This document shows, piece by piece, positions 1 to 11,083 of a stretch of DNA of 64,000 nucleotides (positions are counted from its first letter, which is position 1; each line of letters starts with the position of its first letter). Position numbers and translations under genes: made by a program. Source of the DNA: Triangularia verruculosa (lineage: Eukaryota > Ascomycota > Sordariomycetes > Sordariales > Podosporaceae); contig MU863935.1 of assembly GCA_033296885.1 (NCBI GenBank), positions 124,001 to 188,000 of the forward strand, read 5' to 3'. The notes under the pieces are model-generated. The model was given only the letters and a program-made list of their open reading frames with translations. It searched no databases and was not told the origin of the DNA.

Positions 1-293
1 GCTTTTCTCGTCCCAAGCCTCGGTGGGAGTCAACAACGGCTCGCAGTAATACTCTGCCGAGCGTGTTAGCCAAGCGTCACAAGAGGCCACCACAACGTCG
101 ACTTGCCCTCGAATCCAGTGGGCTTGGAGGCCTTAGATTTCTTCTTTTTCTTCTTCGTTTCCTTGTCGTCCGACTTCTGATCGACAACTTCGTTGAGAAC
201 TCCCGTGCCCTCAGGCAACGTCAGCTCCGCGAGGTCATGGGTTCCATCATACTGGTCCTCGATTGAGGCAGTGTCAGCCGGCGAGGGATCCAT
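1..293 (-). CDS. Arb1-like Argonaute siRNA chaperone subunit, 5' part (runs off the window)
   Basis: Only the N-terminus is present; the gene continues beyond position 1. Exon 1 is 293..107 and exon 2 is 53..1. The intron (106..54, 53 nt) starts with GC, giving a GC-AG intron with the donor GCAAGT. Splicing it joins a lysine-rich tract to KPTGFEEYYCEPLLTPTEAW. Without splicing the frame soon ends. A basic tail followed by PTGFEEYY..P.TP.E is what I recall at the start of fungal ARB1-domain proteins. In fission yeast Arb1 holds Argonaute with duplex siRNA in the ARC complex and supports heterochromatin silencing. The family call rests on about 20 residues, so it is moderate; the gene and the intron are better supported than the name. 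The start is the only ATG upstream of the motif in this frame. Confidence 0.55.
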
Positions 294-2222
294 GATGCCG
301 TGGTGTCAAGAGGGAAGAGGTTGGTGAGAGTGATGATGTCGGATTGCCCAAAGTGGAAAAGTAGAAATTGGAGGAGAGGCTTAGAAACTGATATCAAACT
401 GGTATCTGCTTTCCCGGCAATAAAGAAGGAAAGAATAAATGGGGCAAGTCATGCGAAGGCAGCAATCCGCAGCGGGGCGGGAGAGTTGCTAGGAGGAAGG
501 TGCTCCCAGGAGGGTGACGATATCATATTCCCAAAGTTTCTGGATATGGCAGACTCTGCTTGATATCTGATTGATCTCAGCGGATGGGACTGAAGATGAG
601 CACTGTGAGCATCTTGGGCTACGCAGTCACCTGAATTCTCTCATTTTTCGACCATGGACTACCCCAGCCACGATCAAGCAAACCCAGTCATCGGTTTCTT
701 GCCCGGATGGCAGCGCACCTTGCCGGCTAGTTTGTTTTGTTTGCCATGAGAACCAGCGCCAAACTCACAGCCCTCTCTCTTGTTTTTTTTCCTCCATTAG
801 GAGAGGCCACCGGATCCCAAAAAGGAAACCTTTGCTCTTATTACTGTTGATTCTAGGGGTCCTAGCAGACGCTCATTTCCGCAATGTCTTATATCACAAC
901 TTCCATGTTCAACAGCCATCGTGAATAATGTTGGCGATGTTCTGGTTGGAGGAGGCCTGTCGTCAAACGATCCACCAAACTAATGCATGCAAGTGACCCA
1001 ACTGCCGGCCATTGCTCATCGCGCTGCCCTAACAGTTTTTGGTGGATACGCTACGCAAGAACTGGTAAAGTGTTGGCGTGGAGATGTTGAGAGCTGAATG
1101 GCGGGGCCTCCAACCAAATTTCGGCAGCATCTCGACGGGAAACCGGCCATTTCGCAGATCTTGTGAGAAGTTCAACTTGATGATACGAGCCAGAATGTAG
1201 GTATGCCTCGAAGATATGAGTAAAAACTGATTCACTTCCCTGCCTTACGATCACAAAGATATCCCGCGTGCGGTGCTAGAAGGGTGAATGACACCCACCA
1301 TAATCAGTCATGTCTGCCGAGTCCGCATCAGGAGACTATGCGAGATGGAAGATCCTGTCTGACAGGTTGAGTAGTGTCCAAGTGTATGCAAGTCATGCTG
1401 TGACCCGAACCCACGTTGCCTGTGCAGGAGGCTGCGGTCAGTAGGGAGCATCATGAGTGGTCAAGGTCTCTCACAAGGCAGATTCAGAGGGTTGTGTATG
1501 GCCGTGGCTGTGAGAGGGAAGACAGTAAAAACGACTGGCCCGGGACATGACACCCCCGGTGCCGAAGGATGCCTGTGTGCGTGTGTGTTCCGCCCCCCCG
1601 AGGCCCGCCACACACTGCGGCAGCAGTGGTGGTGGTGATTTGACGGGAACACCTTCACGCTTCGGGCAAGTGGGCGCAGTGACGACAAGTCCTCGCTCAC
1701 CCCTGTTTACCTTCTGCATAAGGAAGACCCTGGGAGCTGTCATTGGCTGAGACGGTGCCTTTCCAGACCTTTGGCGCTGGCGAAGCGATCCACTATTGCG
1801 AGTGCGGAGAGGGAGGCGGGAACCCCTCCCCCTCATGGGATGAGATGCTCTTGGGAATTGACAATGCGCTCCGCCTCTGTGATGCGCCAACATCAACCCC
1901 CATGCTCACCCCCTGATCCGCAAAACTCGACGCCTTGTAGAAAATGTCCCCGTCGCCCATCTTCTTGACCCGTTGTTGTCCTTCATCCAAGATCAAACTT
2001 GAGACCAGCGACTCTAGCCGAAGATCCGGAACCTTTTTTTATTTTGGCGCACCGACGCACATCGATGCCCCCAGCTTTGATAATTGCGGCCCGACTCCCC
2101 CTCCCTCCAATACAAGTTGAAATAGACCCCTAGCGGACTTGCTAGCTTCAACCCCACAATTTTCTCTTCGACTTGAAGAACCGTTTTGCTCGTCCAGAAG
2201 CACTTCCCCAAGAGCTACGAAA
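294..2222. other. Intergenic region, no supportable gene
   Basis: This 1.9-kb stretch separates the divergent Arb1-like and multikinase genes. Open frames here (up to about 140 codons, both strands) are low-complexity and match nothing I recognise. I see no tRNA or transposon. It presumably carries both promoters. Confidence 0.5.
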
Positions 2223-3529
2223 ATGATTAGCAACCGGGAGATCCCCAAACATGCTGATTTGCAGCCTTACAACTTTGCCGTCGCTGGACAGTAAGCGCAT
2301 AGCCCCGCCTTGTCTCGCGCACAAGGCGCAAAGGTTACTGACACCTCTGTTTTCTCTATAGCGATGGCACACTTTGTGATCCCGAGGGCGAGCTGTTCAT
2401 CAAGCCTTGTGTCCAGCAAGAAATCGACTTTTACGAAAAGGCCTTCAAAGACCACCCCGCCTTCGCCGACTTGATGCCCGAGTATCTTGGCACCCTCGTC
2501 CTGAACGATGCGTCCAATGTCCACGATATCGAGGAGCAGATCCCCGCGGCTGCTGAGCACATGAGCCAGCATTTCAAGGAGGAGGCCGTTCGCATGGCTA
2601 AGCAGCACGCTGCTGACGTTGCGGCCGCTGAGGCAGCCGAGGCAGCCAAGGCAACAGAGGTGCAGGCTGAGGGCAAGGATAATATCCGGTGGAAACCCAA
2701 CAAGAGCCGCAAGATCGCGACGGACAAGTCGGTCGTCTTGGAGAATGCTGCCTACGGTTTCAAGCGCCCCAACATCTTAGACGCCAAGCTTGGCCAACGG
2801 CTCTGGGCCGACGATGCGCCCATGGAAAAGCGCAAGCGGTTCGACGAAATCACCAAGCTCACCACAAACGGATCGCATGGCTTCCGCATTGCCGGCATGC
2901 GTGTGTACAAGGGCGGCGAAAACCCCGAGGAATGGGACCAGGAAGGCTACAAGGTCTACAACAAAGATCACGGCAGGCTGGTGGTCAATAAGGATAACAT
3001 TGTCGACGAGATTCGCAAATTCATCTTCAACCCGCGCGCCAACATCGACGAGGACCTTGGAAGGGCCGTTGCCGAGGCTTTTGTCAACGACCTGAAGAGA
3101 GTGGAGCACGTTCTCGCCAGCTCAGAAACAAGAATGTACTCTGCCAGTCTGCTATTTACCTTTGAAGGAGACGGCGATGCGCTCAGGGCGGCCATCGAGC
3201 AGCAAACGCCAACAACACCACCGGCGGAAGCCCTCAAAAAGGAGCCCACCCCCCTCGCCTCCCGCGTTGATAGTGGCATCGTCATGGATAGTGATGGGGA
3301 AATTGTACTGCCATCAGGGAATGGTGTGATTGAGGGAGACGTCAAGATTCTCCAGCTCGCCGGAGATGCTGAGAGTGACGACGAAGACTTTGCCTCATTA
3401 CCGAGAATCTACTCTCTCAAGCTCATCGACTTTGCTCATGCTACCTGGGTTCCCGGACAGGGCCCCGATGAGAACAGTCTTTTCGGCGTTCGAAGTCTTG
3501 TCAAGATTTTTGAGGAGTTGGCGAAATGA
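2223..3529 (+). CDS. Inositol polyphosphate multikinase (IPK family)
   Basis: Exons 2223..2290 and 2362..3529 (intron 71 nt, GTAAGC...TATAG) encode 411 residues. The three IPK-family signatures are present: PxxxDxKxG at about residues 159-167 (PNILDAKLG), which binds inositol phosphate; a SLL block near 285 (SASLLFTFEGD); and IDF near 378 (KLIDFAHATW), which binds the metal and nucleotide. LWADDAPMEKRKRFDEIT follows the first motif as in Arg82/IPMK proteins. The family phosphorylates inositol tris- and tetrakisphosphate towards InsP5, mainly in the nucleus. The length is near that of yeast Arg82 and there is no long N-terminal extension of the Kcs1 type. An alanine/glutamate-rich insertion (about residues 95-125) precedes the catalytic core. 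The upstream ATG is used because exon 2 has no ATG before conserved residues. Confidence 0.9.
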
Positions 3530-3859
3530 AAACAGGGAAAGAAGGGACCATAGACGAGTTTCCGGCGCATATAGAGTGGTGCATGTGCATTGGGATAATG
3601 TCATGATGATAATGACCTGGGGATAAGTAATCATGATCTCGGAATCTTGGAGACAGACAGCGTTGAATTCAAAATACCCATGACTGCCGTACATTAAGAG
3701 CGCAGATAAAACCGTCCACTCTGATCTCAGCTGGTGTGATATGTTGGTGTTGGTGGTTGCTTGAAGGCTGGGGCCCACTAAATAGCCGCTAAAGTTACAG
3801 CCCTGCAGCCCTACGTTTAGCTCTCCTTCCAGCACTCAACGTCACACACACTGCAACGC

Positions 3860-3874
3860 ACGCGTCAAACGCGT
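3860..3874. promoter_or_regulatory. Two perfect ACGCGT (MCB-type) hexamers upstream of CLP1
   Basis: ACGCGT occurs at 3860..3865 and again at 3869..3874, about 85-100 bp before the CLP1 start. ACGCGT is the MBF/MCB core of fungal G1/S promoters. The motif is seen; its use is inferred. The surrounding gap (3530..3958) holds nothing else I can support. Confidence 0.4.
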
Positions 3875-3958
3875 CTCCTGAATAGACCACTTTAGGTTCT
3901 TGCACATCTTCCTTCTATTCAACGTTCGAAAGTCTTCAACCGCCGCCCTCCGACTACC

Positions 3959-5574
3959 ATGTCGATCCCGGGGCTAGGACAAATAACCGCCCAGGTACAT
4001 TTCGTTCTCCTCCTAGTCACCTCCATTCAGATCTCGAAACTCCTCTGCTAACCGTGGTTTCCTTCCTCAGCAATCATCGGCACCAGCAACCCGCACCGTA
4101 GCCCTCCACCCCTTCTCCGAATGGCGCTTCCAAATATCCCCCGCCTCCACCGCCGCCTGCCGCCTCGTTGCAGGAACCGCCGAGCGAGATGGCACCGAAC
4201 TCGCTCAGAACAAGACCTACAGCTTGACCCGCTGCCGATCCAAAATCGTCTCCTTCACGGGCGCCACTCTTGAAGTATCGGGGGAATTCGAGTCTGAGAA
4301 TGTCAAGCACTCACCCACCCCGGCGGCCTCACCTTTTGTTGCGTATCTCAACCTCCATTTCCTGCTGCAGGCAAGAAGGACGCAGGCGTCGCAGGGTGGA
4401 AATGGACAGGGGCCGCGGGTCATGATCTGCGGCCCGGCAGCGACGGGGAAGAGCTCGCTGGCAAAGATGTTGATCGGCTGGGCTACGCGACAGAATGAGC
4501 AGCCGGTGCTGGCGACGGTTGATCCAAGAGATGGGATGCTGGCGCTGCCTGGGACGCTGTCGGCGGCCGTGTTTGCGACGGTGATGGATGTGGAGGACCC
4601 AGAGGGGGGGGTCGGGGTGGGCTGCACCCCGTCCAGTGGGCCGAGTGCAGTGCCTGTTAAGCTGCCGGTGGGGTATTACTTTGGGAGGGAAAAGGTGGAG
4701 GATGATGAGCAGTTGTGGAAGGATCTGGTGCGGAGGTTGGGGAGTTCGGTAAGGGCCAAGACGGGAGGGGATCAGGGAGTGAGGAGGGGAGGGGTGGTGA
4801 TTGACACCCCGGCAGTGGACTTCAAGAAGGGGGAGGTCAAGGTCAAGAATGAGGATGGCCAGCAACAGGTGGAACAGGGCGGCGGTGTGGAGGGGCTGAT
4901 GCATGTTGTCAGAGAATTTGCTGGTAGGTGGTTGAGCCTTGAGACGAGGCATGGAACCAGAAAGCTAACTAGGATTTGTGCAGTAAATATCATCGTCGTT
5001 CTTGGTTCACCAGACTTGGAGGCTGAATTGCGAAGCCGGAATAACAAGTCCACGCTTGGGGAACCAATTGAGATTGTAAATCTTGACAAGCCCGACGGGG
5101 TTGTCGAACAAGACAGGCAATACCTGCTCTCTTCCCGCAAGGCTCTCATCAAGGATTACTTCTTTGGCGATTCCAAGCGGGCTCTCAGCCCTTCAGTGCA
5201 GTCATTCAGTTTTGACGATGTGGTGATCTTCCGGGCCGTGGATGGTGAGTGGCTCCGGCACCTTCTTCTCTCGTGTTACATACATAGGTCGACTAATACA
5301 TACAGCAGGTCTTGATCTTGATGACCCGCCCCAGGTGCTCGAGCGCGCAGAGATTACGGAGGAAATGTCACACTGGACATTGGCGGTCATGGACGCCTCG
5401 GTCAACGACCCTTTGGAGACGATACGACAGGCGCCCGTCATCGGCTGGGTTTGTGTATCTGATGTGGATAAGGACAGACGGAGGATGAAGATACTATCAC
5501 CAGTAAGCGGTCGTTTGACGCGGCCCATGGTTTGGGGACGCTGGCCAGAGCCATATGTCAATCTCTTGGGGTAG
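3959..5574 (+). CDS. CLP1: CLP1, cleavage/polyadenylation factor IA subunit
   Basis: Four exons, 3959..3994, 4071..4923, 4984..5244 and 5309..5574, join to 471 residues with matching phases. The protein has the Clp1 layout: a beta-rich N-terminal domain (ALHPFSEWRFQI ... LTRCRSKIVSFTGATLEV), a central P-loop GPAATGKSS at about residues 133-141, a DPRDG segment after it, and the C-terminal domain ending in RWPEPYVNLLG. Clp1 is a nuclear subunit of cleavage factor IA that bridges Pcf11 and the core 3'-end processing complex; fungal members keep ATP binding but usually lack the RNA 5'-kinase activity of the human protein. The first exon codes only 12 residues, so a search starting from the long exon would miss it. 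A glycine-rich loop near residue 195 (PEGGVGVG) is the only oddity. Confidence 0.92.
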
Positions 5575-7669
5575 AAACGCCAGCTCAAATACAAAAACTT
5601 GCCCTTCCCCATTCAAATTCAATCTAAACCTTCTCCGAGGGTTTTCGTACGCAACTTCCTCCTATGTCAAAGACAACTCAAATGAACTTTTGATGGCTGT
5701 CTCGAGGGATTCCCCTTGCTCCGCCAAGCGAAGGTTGTGTGGCCAATGCCAACCCAGTCAGGAAGGTCGATGAGCTTAACCACACTGTCGGATCCCGTCA
5801 TGCCACACTAGGATTTGGTGTGGACGACATTGCTGACATTGGCGTCATTTTTATATCATTGTCCATATAAAGTAGCGACATGTCAGGCGCCAGACACCTC
5901 TCTGCGCCATTTATTTTCCTATTCTCGGGGCAATACTTTCGCTATCTACTGATTGGTCTCCTTCCGGCTTGGAAAGTGCCCAACCATCCAACTTGGAAGT
6001 TGGTCGTGCATGTCCTTTCCCAGACGGCTGGCTGTGAACCGAGTGCATACACCGCCTGCTCGCTCCTGCAGCAGAGACGAGATACAAGAAATGCAGCAGG
6101 GTGGCGAAATGTCAGGCAAACGGCAGGGAAATCAAGCGAGCCGCAGACAAGCAGGGCAAGATGGGAACAGTAGCAGTGGCATTTGTTTGATGAAGTCAAA
6201 CGCCATGCGGGTTTTCCACGGCCGGATCGGTTTGTCGGGAGCAATTTCCGGGAGGGGATCGCTTGAACAGCTTTTTGCGTCAAGAAGCGCCTACTGACAG
6301 ACTTCTCGCGATGTATTCTCCACTGTTGCCGGAGACATAGAACTCTCCGATCTCAGTCCAGGGCGCGACGGAAAAGCTGACCCCGGCACGATGGATTGGG
6401 TTCAACGGTGGCGGGAGGCCCCGCAAAGCACAGATCCGCCCAGCGGGCAGCCAGCTCAAGCGAGCTCAAGCGCGGGAGCACGGATCTCGGGGGCGAGGGG
6501 CTTGGCCACTTTGACATCCCTTGAATTGCAGGTCAAGCGCGATGTGCCATCTCGAAAAAGGGCAAGCCGAGGGCAGCAAGACTTCGGACACGGCGACTGT
6601 GGTCTGGCCAATGACCGGCACGCGCCCAGCACCGACCACCCTACTCCTCCCCTCGATCTCGCTTGTCGCCGACACTAACATCAAGGCATCATCTACCAGG
6701 ACAGCCAAAAGGAAAATGACCTCATGGCCATCCTCATCACCCGGATCCCTCAACCCAACACGGGGAGCTGTTGGCACCACGGGCAGTGGGCAGTGGAGAG
6801 ATCCCAGGGACCTATTGTAGGTCTGTTTCTCACCTTTCTTTTCTCTGCGGCGCCTGCACAACCAGTCACTGTGAACCACATTTTGTGACGTGGGCTGAGA
6901 GAGTGTGACCGGTCTCGCAAATGACCACCCCCACTCACCCAAAGTTCCATGCTCACAAGAACAGAGAGAGAGGCAACAGACTTCAGAGAAAAAGTCAAAA
7001 CTCCGGGGAGCCAATCCGGCCCCAGTTCCGGGTCTTGGATTATGATCATGTTGATCCCCTCCCACCACTGCCCGCCCCACGGCCCATCGTTCCTTGTTCC
7101 GGCGGTCTGTCATCCACAAGTGTATTTTTCCTATTTCTTTTTCCGGATGGATTGGCTTTTCATTTCGTTGGACTGTAACGTTGTTTTTTCTTATTCCTTT
7201 TTTTTTGTTTTTTCTGCTTGAACTGAATTTCCAACATCCTGTTTGTGATGCCGCATGCCTTTCTGTGTCCCTTGACAGAGTCTCCCAGGTCCCAACCCAA
7301 CGTCCAGGTCCCTGTGCCAAGCTGTCTGCTGCATCAGGTAGGCGAGTCAACAACAAACATTCCGTTCGCGGCTTCCTTGAATTCGGCTTTTACCATTCTG
7401 TCTTGTGTTGGCCCACTTTGCTCCTCCGCAGACACCTCCAGCTCTCTCATCCTATATCCTCGGCAGTAGGCAGTCACCTCTTGGTCTCTCTTCCCTCCTT
7501 CTCTCTTTTTACGCACGGTAGACGACACCCGTAGCACTGGGAACCAACTCGACGTCTCTGCTGACCACCACCGACGCCGACGACCCAACCGTAAACTCGA
7601 CATGTGCCGCCGCCTTCATGGACATCATATTCAACGGTAGCTGGACCCCTCGTCTAGCCAGTGGGTGGA
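5575..7669. other. Long promoter/leader region of the GPCR gene
   Basis: This 2.1-kb stretch lies between CLP1 and the receptor. It contains pyrimidine-rich tracts (for example around 7160-7215). A 296-codon frame on the minus strand (7356..6466) has the composition of random translation. No tRNA or element was seen. Long leaders are common for fungal signalling genes. Confidence 0.45.
7602..7640 (+). promoter_or_regulatory. Upstream ORFs in the GPCR leader
   Basis: A 12-codon ORF (ATG at 7602, TAG at 7638..7640) lies just before the receptor start. A second upstream ATG at 7618 opens a 109-codon frame to 7947 that overlaps the start of the receptor in another frame. If both lie in the mature leader, initiation at the receptor ATG would need leaky scanning or reinitiation. 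Transcript ends are not known from sequence. Confidence 0.4.
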
Positions 7670-9877
7670 ATGGTCTTTTTCTCTGCCATGATGGAGTCCC
7701 TCCACAGCCGGAGCTCCGTCCCGGTCGAGGCGATATCACCACTTATGAGTCGATACGTACCCGACGACCAACACACTCAACATACAGTCTACATCTTGAC
7801 AATCCTATCTCTCACGTTTGCCTCAGTCAGCGTTGTCTCGACGTTATCCACCCTCTACTGGTTTGTCAAGATGAGGCGAAGCTTCCGGCACGAGCAAGTG
7901 CCCCCCTTCCGTCTTGGTTTGCAAAGGTTTGGAAGCATGTGGACTAACTGGAGGGTATCTAGGTTGATCTTGCTGCTGATTCAGAGCGACTTTGTCAAAT
8001 CCGCTGCCTTTGTTGTTTTCCCACTCGTCAGTCTATACCGCGGTAACATCGAGTCGGATTCGGCCTTTTGCCAGTTCAGCGGTTTCGCTCTTGCCATTGG
8101 GGTCGAGTCTTCGGACGTCGCCATTCTCCTCATCGCCCTCCATTCCATCATGTACATCTTCCGGCCGAAATCCGGGCTATACCCCTATCGACACATGGCA
8201 TACCTGGTCTTTTACTTGTTTCCAGTCTCGACTGCTTGTTTGGCTTTTATCAACGGCAACGGCTTTGAGAACGTGGGACACTATTGTTACCTCCGGACCG
8301 ACAACGGCTGGTCCAGATTGGCGCTGAGCTGGATACCACGATATCTGATCTGCGCCAGCATCGTCGGTATATACGCTTTTATTTACTTTTATATCAGGAA
8401 GCGCATGGACGACTATGGGAGAAGGAGTTCTACCAGTCTGCCGAACCCACAGGGCTTGGGTGGTGGAGAAGCAACAGACCGGCCACATCACGAACACCGA
8501 CGACAGCTCAGCCCTCCCATTGTGACGCTACCGCGAATTTCATACCATGGACTTATCCCGTCGACACCGAGTTCGAAACGAACCTCTACTAGCGACACGA
8601 TCAACTTGGTCAAGACGAGGCAACTGTCCACATCAACAGTGAGCACTGTGCGGGTGGAGGATACGAGAAACACCGAGTCTTCCTTCACCGCTGGCTCCCC
8701 ATCCAGAAGCTCAGCATCCCACCCGAGACGGTCGATCCAGTGGAACTGGGGTGGCTTCAGCCAGGCAACCAGCTCGCCAGACGTATCAACCGAAGACACG
8801 CACGACCCTCTGTCAACAGTGGATCCGGGATTAACCTCACCGCCACCAGCAATGCTTGCTTCGTATCCCGTGACCTCCCCCGCTCCAATCATGCACCAGC
8901 AGCACTCTTCCCGGCGCGCTACTGTGCTGAGTGAACCTTCAATACCAGGGGAAACCTTTTTCAATCAGCCCCTCCACTCGAGCCACCCAAACCTTCCTAG
9001 CAGCCTCGACTCGGGCGGCCACTCCCCTTGCAGCACCGACGGCACCAAGACCACGGCCAATAGCAAACGCATGCTCTCCCTTCCCAACATCTTCACGATG
9101 CTCCGCCGTGGACCATCCGACCGCTCCTCGGCTGCCGACACGCTCATGTCAGGCGCAACCCAGGCAACTGCCCAGACCAACACGGCGGGCAACTACCCTG
9201 TTGGAGCCACCTATCTCAACGCATCCACATTGGCCTTTGAACCCGCCGGCGGCTCCGACGTGAGCAAGAACCGAGAAAAGATCCGCCGCCAGTTGCGGAG
9301 CTTGTTTGTTTATCCTCTGGTGTACATGATCATTTGGACATTTCCATTTGTGAGCCACGTCATGGGGTACGACGACTCGGTCAAGAAGAATGATCCGCAG
9401 TGGCTGCTCATATTGGGGATTTTGAGCCTGAGTGTTCAGGGCATGGTGGACTGCATGCTTTTTGCCGTGCGGGAGCAGCCCTGGAGGCACGCCAGAGGGC
9501 GCAAGGTGACGGAGGTGGTGAAGAAGCGGCTGGGGTATTATTTTGGCTGGCCGGGGAGCAACAAGAAGAATGGGGGGACGACGACGGCTGGCAGGACGAG
9601 GGAGGAGGTGCTGGTGGATGGGAGACTGGCTAGGGAGAGGAGGGAGGGGGAGATAGTGAGCGAGAGGGAGGCGAATAACAGGTGGAACAGGACGAGGAGG
9701 GGGGGAAGGGAGTGGTGGGATGTGGATTCGGAGGGGGCGGATATTGATAGTGAGGATGATTTGGATGAAGGGGAGGAGAGAACAATAAAGTCGACGCCGA
9801 TGAGGGCGCAGCATACACAGGCGGGAGCAACAGCAGGGACGGCAAGGCAAACGAGGAGTCACAGTGCAGGAGTTTGA
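7670..9877 (+). CDS. Git3/Gpr1-family G-protein-coupled receptor
   Basis: Single exon of 735 codons from ATG 7670; an in-frame TAG at 7655 rules out an earlier start, and ATGs at 7688 and 7691 are alternatives. Five membrane segments lie in the N-terminal third (YILTILSLTFASVSVVSTL; LILLLIQSDFVKSAAFVVF; a third around GFALAIGVESSDVAILLIALHS; FYLFPVSTACLAFI; YLICASIVGIYAFIYFYI). A roughly 300-residue Ser/Thr/Pro-rich third cytoplasmic loop follows, then the conserved C-terminal block (REKIRRQLRSLFVYPLVYM ... VMGYDD) with the last two segments. This matches Git3 receptors, which sense glucose or other nutrients and act through G-alpha and cAMP; Neurospora GPR-4 and Aspergillus GprC/D belong to the class. 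The cytoplasmic tail is rich in Arg, Glu and Asp. The ligand cannot be told from sequence. Confidence 0.85.
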   Translation: MVFFSAMMESLHSRSSVPVEAISPLMSRYVPDDQHTQHTVYILTILSLTFASVSVVSTLSTLYWFVKMRRSFRHEQVPPFRLGLQRFGSMWTNWRVSRLILLLIQSDFVKSAAFVVFPLVSLYRGNIESDSAFCQFSGFALAIGVESSDVAILLIALHSIMYIFRPKSGLYPYRHMAYLVFYLFPVSTACLAFINGNGFENVGHYCYLRTDNGWSRLALSWIPRYLICASIVGIYAFIYFYIRKRMDDYGRRSSTSLPNPQGLGGGEATDRPHHEHRRQLSPPIVTLPRISYHGLIPSTPSSKRTSTSDTINLVKTRQLSTSTVSTVRVEDTRNTESSFTAGSPSRSSASHPRRSIQWNWGGFSQATSSPDVSTEDTHDPLSTVDPGLTSPPPAMLASYPVTSPAPIMHQQHSSRRATVLSEPSIPGETFFNQPLHSSHPNLPSSLDSGGHSPCSTDGTKTTANSKRMLSLPNIFTMLRRGPSDRSSAADTLMSGATQATAQTNTAGNYPVGATYLNASTLAFEPAGGSDVSKNREKIRRQLRSLFVYPLVYMIIWTFPFVSHVMGYDDSVKKNDPQWLLILGILSLSVQGMVDCMLFAVREQPWRHARGRKVTEVVKKRLGYYFGWPGSNKKNGGTTTAGRTREEVLVDGRLARERREGEIVSEREANNRWNRTRRGGREWWDVDSEGADIDSEDDLDEGEERTIKSTPMRAQHTQAGATAGTARQTRSHSAGV

Positions 9878-11083
9878 GGAAGGCGGTTACATCATTATCA
9901 ACACTTATCATCTTTATTATACGGGGGGAAGCAAACGGGTGATGCATTTTTTTCTCTGTTTTGTTTGGGACCATCAAACGGAGGGGAGGCAAAGGCGTTT
10001 TTGGGCAAAAGAAGATGGATCTATACCGGTATACCCACATTTTTCTTTTTTGAGGCGTTTTGGTTTTTTTCTTTTTTGTTTCATGATAAGGCATTTGCAT
10101 AGGTATCTTTCTGTAAAGAAAGAAAGGTTGGGCTGGTGGGTCGGTGGTGTAGACATGGAATGAAGAGTAAGTGAGAGGCGGTTACAAATCACACATACAT
10201 ACACACAGAGTCAGCAAGCACAAACAATTGATTTTTTGGACGTAAGAGCCAAGCATTGAGTTTTCTTTTTTAAAATTTCGATGGGAGTTGAATTGTGATG
10301 TGATTTCTGGTGGGGGTTAACTCGGAGTGTCCTCCGGATAATGGTCAGGGTTCGGTGTCATGGGGTGTACCGGTAATTTGGGTTGTGCTTATTAGTGCGT
10401 GCTGCCCAAGATGTTTTTGTGTCGAGTAGGGTATTCACGATCTGGTTTGGCGGAGTACACTAAGCACCATCGGGGGAGGATATGCAAAGCACTTTGGGGG
10501 GGGTAATTAAGAGGTGGGGGGTGGGATCGTCAGGGCAAGACAGATTGTTGCGTGCGGGGGGGAGAGAGAGGTGGTTATCTAGGTACTCACAAATAAGCCA
10601 ATTTGTATTAGGCAAGGCGGCTCGATCAGTAGGTGAGACATTGTGTTGCCGTCGGCGGTAGGTTTGCAAAACTGAGACATGCGTGCTGCCCAAGGTTTGC
10701 CTAATTAGGTATGTATAAAAAAGGCAGGTTGTCAGATCTGTGTGTTCTGCGTGATGAGATGTGGTGGGGAGGCGGGCGTTGATCTCGATTTTGGCAGATT
10801 CAATAGCGCGGGGCGGGAAGGGGGTTGATCGGCGCGGGAGATGGACGGGTGATGTAGATCTGGAGATGGGGCGGGTGGGGGTGAGACCTGGTCATTCTTT
10901 TTTTAGGGGGTGTAGTAGACTTGGCGATATTCAGGGGGTAGTGAAGCTTTGATGCTGGTGAGGATCGTGGATAGGTAAGAGAATGGAAAGTAATGGTGGA
11001 AAAGCGAAAAGCGAGGAATAATACGGTATACCAATTACTTGAGTTAGGTATGTACATTACGCCCTATGCATCACTTCTTACCA
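9878..11083. other. Intergenic region between convergent genes
   Basis: These 1.2 kb hold the 3' ends of the receptor and exopolyphosphatase genes, with G-rich and T-rich simple tracts (for example 10496-10570). No coding sequence, tRNA or repeat family could be supported. Confidence 0.5.

Noticed and set aside
571..924. 117-codon plus-strand frame with a Leu run near its end
   Set aside because: The hydrophobic run is near the C-terminus, not placed as a signal peptide or anchor, and nothing else supports coding.
6466..7356. 296-codon open frame on the minus strand upstream of the GPCR
   Set aside because: Composition is erratic, no motif is recognised, it overlaps pyrimidine-rich leader sequence, and GC-rich DNA readily gives such frames.
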